NCBI RefSeq assembly: GCF_014280235.1 | Contig: NZ_CP047940.1 | Location: forward strand, 806,001-870,000 | Length of the DNA stretch: 64,000 nucleotides | Reading direction: 5' to 3' | Source of the DNA: Cyanobium sp. NS01 | GTDB lineage: Bacteria; Cyanobacteriota; Cyanobacteriia; PCC-6307; Cyanobiaceae | In this document: positions 61,309 through 64,000 of the stretch, in pieces | Layout of the letters: the number at the start of each line of letters is the position of its first letter | Position numbering within the stretch: position 1 is the first letter of the stretch | The notes under the pieces: model-generated | Told to the model about the DNA's origin: nothing | The model's database searches: none | What the model saw: the letters and a program-made list of their open reading frames with translations, nothing else | Program-made: the position numbers and the translations under genes

Positions 61309-61424
61309 GGATGGTCAATCCCCTGTGAATGGCGGGATACCTCCGCAGATTGGCGACGCTGCCCGGAAACGGCACGGCTTTGTTGCAGAGGGCGGGCGGC
61401 CTGAATCGCAGCTGCCACTCGCTA

Positions 61425-61441
61425 TTGAGAATCGCTTGCAA
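61425..61441. promoter_or_regulatory. Second operator-like 17-mer upstream of the regulator
   Basis: TTGAGAATCGCTTGCAA at 61425-61441 matches the 17-mer at 61463-61479 at 12 of 17 positions, 38 bases away. It is not itself a good palindrome. It may be a second, weaker operator, or chance. Confidence 0.4.
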
Positions 61442-61461
61442 AATCCGCCGGTCTTGTTTAG

Positions 61462-61480
61462 GTTGCGAGTCATTCGCAAC
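61462..61480. promoter_or_regulatory. Perfect inverted repeat in the divergent promoter region
   Basis: GTTGCGA (61462-61468) and TCGCAAC (61474-61480) are perfect inverted repeats around a five-base centre. The repeat lies 15 bases before the regulator's ATG and about 150 bases before the divergent cassette gene. Size and shape fit a dimeric regulator: the Crp-type protein itself, or Fur, because TTGCGA-type halves resemble Fur boxes. Which protein binds is undecided. Confidence 0.6.
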
Positions 61481-61495
61481 TAGGCCCCTCAGGCA

Positions 61496-62092
61496 ATGGC
61501 CTTCCGATTGCTCTCCGATACGCCCCTCAGCGCTGTGCGGCTGCCGGCCGGGCACTCGGTGCTGCTTGATCCGGCCCGCCGCGCCGGCATTGGCTGCATC
61601 GAAGTGCTCGACGGTGTGGCCCGGGTGTACTGCCCCTGTGAGGAAACCGAGGGCATGACCCTGGCCTTCCTGCAGGCCGGCGATCAGCTCGACGCCTCAC
61701 GCCTCTGCAGCGAGGGCGCCTGCGTGGAGGCCCTCACGCCGCTCTGTTTCAGCAGCAGCGCTGCCCTCGACCCCGAGGCCGGGCTCGACCCGGTGAACGA
61801 GTGGACCCTGCAGCTGCTGCGGATCCGCCACCTCGGCAGTGCGGAGCAGCGCCTCCATGCCCTGCTGGCCATGCTGGTGCGCCGCATGGGACGCCGCTGC
61901 GGCCCCTGGTGTGATCTGCCCTTCCGCCTCACCCACGAGCGCATCGGCGAACTGATCGGCACCACCCGGGTCACCACCACCCGGCTGATCTCGAGGATCC
62001 GCCAGGCCCAGTTGATCGAAGTGCCCCCTGGGTCTGCCGGGATGCGCCTGGCTCCTTCCCTGGTGGAGTCAGCCCCCCTGGCCAACGCCTAG
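61496..62092 (+). CDS. Crp/Fnr-family regulator, IdiB-like
   Basis: 198 residues. The N-terminal cyclic-nucleotide-like barrel is shortened (RLPAGHSVLLDPARRAGIGC, LDGVARVYCP, TLAFLQAGDQL) and lacks the cAMP-binding Arg/Glu pattern. The C-terminal HTH is LTHERIGELIGTTRVTTTRL. It contains several Cys (VYCPCEE, RLCSEGACVEA), which could sense redox or bind iron, an inference. Position beside futA/futB parallels the iron-responsive Crp-type regulator IdiB in Synechococcus. The downstream gene at 62144 is on the same strand. Confidence 0.78.
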   Translation: MAFRLLSDTPLSAVRLPAGHSVLLDPARRAGIGCIEVLDGVARVYCPCEETEGMTLAFLQAGDQLDASRLCSEGACVEALTPLCFSSSAALDPEAGLDPVNEWTLQLLRIRHLGSAEQRLHALLAMLVRRMGRRCGPWCDLPFRLTHERIGELIGTTRVTTTRLISRIRQAQLIEVPPGSAGMRLAPSLVESAPLANA

Positions 62093-62143
62093 CCGGCTCC
62101 CATCCCCCCGTTTCTTTCCTCTCTTCGCCCGTCAATCCGCACC

Positions 62144-62284
62144 ATGGCTCAGCCGATCGGACCCGCCAACGACAGCCCAGACTCCGCCAACCGCCGGGGC
62201 CCCAGCGAACCCAAGAAAAAGGGCTGCAAGACCAGCAAGTGCTCCAACTGGAAGGGCGGCAAGTGCCGCTGCGGCAAGGCCTAG
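62144..62284 (+). CDS. 46-residue Cys-rich protein
   Basis: 46 residues: MAQPIGPANDSPDSANRRGP then a basic Cys-rich tail with C-K-T-S-K-C, then C-R-C near the end (four Cys). The size and the CxxxxC plus CxC spacing suggest metal binding, as in small metallothionein-like or zinc-ribbon fragments; that is inference. It lies 51 bases after the regulator, in its direction, and its last four bases overlap the end of futB. No SD is obvious before the ATG. Confidence 0.6.
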   Translation: MAQPIGPANDSPDSANRRGPSEPKKKGCKTSKCSNWKGGKCRCGKA

Positions 62285-63858
62285 TCCTCCTTGAGGCTGG
62301 GCACCAGGGCCAGGGAGGCCACCAGGCCCAGCAGCAGAATCAGCAGCGCTGGAATCAGGGCGGCCCCCACCCGCTCGTCACTGGCGTACTGGTACACCCG
62401 CACCGACAGGGTGTCGAAATCAAAGGGCCTCAGGGCAAAGGTGAGGGGCAGCTCCTTGACGGTGTCGACGAACACCAGGAGACCTCCCACCAACAGGGGC
62501 CCACGCAGCAGCGGCAGATGCACCCTCCGCAGCACCTGGGGCCAGCTGCAGCCCAGCCCGGTGGCGGCCTCATCCACGCAGGGGGGGATTCTCTCCAGGC
62601 CAGCGTCGAGGCCGCCTTTGCCCACGGCCAGAAAGCGGTCGCTGTACCCCCACACCAACAGCAGCAGCGGGCTCAGCAGCCAGGGCCCGCCCAGCAGCAT
62701 CAGGGCGAGGGCCAGCACGGTGCCGGGTACTGCGTAGCCCATTCCGGCCACGAAGGTGAGCTGTTGCAGCAGTGGCTGGTGAATCCAGCGCCGGGCGATG
62801 GCGAGCAGCAGCGCCAGAACCATGGTGAGCCCCGCCGCCATCAGGCCCAGACCCAGGGTGCGCCCGGTGAGTCCGGCCAGCTCCGCCGCGGTTTCGCCCC
62901 GCAGCTGGTCCCAGCTCATCGCCGTCCACACCAGGGGCAGGCCCAGGGTGAGCAGGGGGGGCAGGGCCGTGAGCAGCTGGCTGAGGCTGGCCCGCCAGCC
63001 CTTCAGCCGCCAGGGCTTGAGGCTGTCGCCGCTGCTGCCCATCAGCCAGCGGCGACTGCGGCGGCGCAGTTGACCCTCCACAGCCACCAACAGGCTCACA
63101 ATCGCCAGGGCCACAAGGGCCAGGGCCACCGCACCCTGGGGATCTCCCTGGTCCTGCCAGCGGCGCAGGATGCCGGTGGAGAGGGTGGGAACCCCCAGCA
63201 ACTCCACCGCTCCCAGCTCGTTCACCACCTCCATGCCGCTCAGGGCCACGCCGGCGCCGATCGCGGGCAGGGCCATCGGCAGGGCCACCCGCCGGAAGGA
63301 TCCCCAGGGGCCGGCGCCCAGAGAGCGGCAGGCCTCGAGCTGGCGCCGCCCACTGACGGCGAAGCTCTCGGTGCTGAGCAGGAACACATAGCTGTAGGTG
63401 CCCAGGGTGAGCACCACCAGGGCCCAGCCGAGCCCATGCACCCGCCAGCTCAGGCGGCTGCCGAGGTCGATGGCGGTGGCCGCCAGCAGGTAGGTGGGGG
63501 TGGCCAGGGGCAACAGCTGGGCGATGCGCAGCCAACGCCGGCCGGGGAACTGACAGTTGGCGGTGAGCCAGCCGTTGGCGGTGCCCAGCACGGCCCCGGC
63601 CAGGCCCACCCCCAGCACCAGCGCCACCGTGTTGGCCACCTGCTCGCCACCTTCGTAGCCCAGGCCAAGCTGCTCGAGGCCTCCCTCCTGGACGGCGAAG
63701 ACCAGCAGGGCCAGCACCGGCAGCAGGGCCAGGCCCGACACCAGCACCACGCCCGCCCCCAGCAGCGACCGCTGGGGCAGGTGGGTGGATGTGGGCCAAC
63801 GGGGCCAGGGGGCTGGACGCCCCCCCGGCCCCTGGACGTCTGCGGAATGGGCGATCAC
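62281..63858 (-). CDS. futB: Iron ABC transporter permease FutB
   Basis: 525 residues, about 12 helices, a fused double permease as in the FbpB/FutB family. The EAA-type loops are visible twice: LEACRSLGAGPWGSFRRVAL in the first half and VDEAATGLGCSWPQVLRRVH in the second. It is the inner-membrane part of the Fe3+ importer. The GTG start at 63858 overlaps the substrate-binding gene's stop by four bases (GTGA). The ATPase FutC is not in the window. Confidence 0.93.
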   Translation of the reverse strand: MIAHSADVQGPGGRPAPWPRWPTSTHLPQRSLLGAGVVLVSGLALLPVLALLVFAVQEGGLEQLGLGYEGGEQVANTVALVLGVGLAGAVLGTANGWLTANCQFPGRRWLRIAQLLPLATPTYLLAATAIDLGSRLSWRVHGLGWALVVLTLGTYSYVFLLSTESFAVSGRRQLEACRSLGAGPWGSFRRVALPMALPAIGAGVALSGMEVVNELGAVELLGVPTLSTGILRRWQDQGDPQGAVALALVALAIVSLLVAVEGQLRRRSRRWLMGSSGDSLKPWRLKGWRASLSQLLTALPPLLTLGLPLVWTAMSWDQLRGETAAELAGLTGRTLGLGLMAAGLTMVLALLLAIARRWIHQPLLQQLTFVAGMGYAVPGTVLALALMLLGGPWLLSPLLLLVWGYSDRFLAVGKGGLDAGLERIPPCVDEAATGLGCSWPQVLRRVHLPLLRGPLLVGGLLVFVDTVKELPLTFALRPFDFDTLSVRVYQYASDERVGAALIPALLILLLGLVASLALVPSLKED

Positions 63859-64000
63859 TTCCAGCCGCTGGCCTGCATCAACGCCACGGCGTCCTGGTTC
63901 TTGGTGCCCATCTGTTCAGCTGAGACGCCGTTGGCCTTGAAGGTGCCGAAGGTCTTGAGCACCTCATTATCGCCGTAGCCGCTGAGGGGGTACTCATTGT
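63855..64000 (-). CDS. futA: Iron ABC transporter substrate-binding protein FutA/IdiA, C-terminal part
   Basis: Only the last 47 residues are visible; the 5' part lies beyond the right edge. The residues NEYPLSGYG, VLKTFGTFKANGVSAEQMG and NQDAVALMQASGWK are the familiar C-terminus of cyanobacterial FutA/IdiA ferric-iron binding proteins. It is followed by FutB with a four-base overlap, so the two are co-transcribed. Confidence 0.88.
   Translation of the reverse strand, partial: NEYPLSGYGDNEVLKTFGTFKANGVSAEQMGTKNQDAVALMQASGWK

Overview
The window looks like chromosomal DNA of a GC-rich picocyanobacterium of the Synechococcus/Cyanobium group. The evidence is a cyanobacterial rrn operon (16S, tRNA-Ile, tRNA-Ala, 23S, 5S), an ITS box A of the cyanobacterial type, tightly packed GC-rich genes with many ATGA/TGATG overlaps, and typical gene content (hemL, glcD, futAB-type iron uptake, an alternative terminal oxidase). 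No phage, IS element, CRISPR array or integrase was recognised.

Layout. 1-7355: edge of an unidentified membrane protein gene, about 1.5 kb without a credible gene, then the rrn operon, with long-range processing stems around 16S and 23S and a terminator after 5S. 7373-21018: housekeeping and conserved genes (DUF6165 protein, polA, a Na+/H+-type antiporter, gltX, tRNA-Asp, tRNA-Trp, rplS, map, an SDR, a DRTGG protein, a DprA/LOG-like protein, a MAPEG protein, a methyltransferase, a YajQ-family protein). 21019-21987: a looser region with an unrecognised 168-aa gene preceded by a truncated paralogue. 22085-27800: a two-gene gamma-glutamyl-cycle operon (5-oxoprolinase-type hydantoinase, then exported gamma-glutamyltransferase). 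27916-33803: two DUF2231 membrane proteins, a three-subunit heme-copper oxidase whose subunit II lacks the CuA ligands (the ARTO type), and a GMC oxidoreductase. 33790-46502: an Nramp-like transporter, hemL, glcD, a secreted hydrolase, xth, a TPR protein, and a run of overlapping genes including a free-standing M41-type peptidase, larC and a UPF0104 protein.

46526-57063 may form a sulfur-ester or anion-handling neighbourhood: Zur-like regulator, SulP transporter, secreted HAD phosphatase, BASS-fold transporter, cytosolic-type sulfatase, MscS channel (opposite strand), formylglycine-generating enzyme, DUF1622, DUF202 and a second BASS-fold transporter. The sulfatase carries a C-x-A-x-R maturation motif and the FGE has its cysteine pair, so the two can be paired; the substrate is unknown.

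57070-64000: an outer-membrane-type protein, then two tandem copies of a two-gene cassette of secreted proteins of unknown function (a small Cys-containing protein followed by a disordered Arg/Asn-rich protein with a conserved Trp-rich and Cys-containing C-terminus). A terminator lies between the copies. Divergently there is a Crp/Fnr-type regulator behind a perfect 19-bp inverted repeat, then a 46-aa Cys-rich protein and the convergent iron ABC transporter genes futB and futA (partial). Iron-linked control of the cassettes is an inference from this arrangement. The duplicated cassette is my best candidate for an undescribed system, followed by the sulfatase/FGE/BASS locus and the DUF2231-ARTO-GMC cluster.
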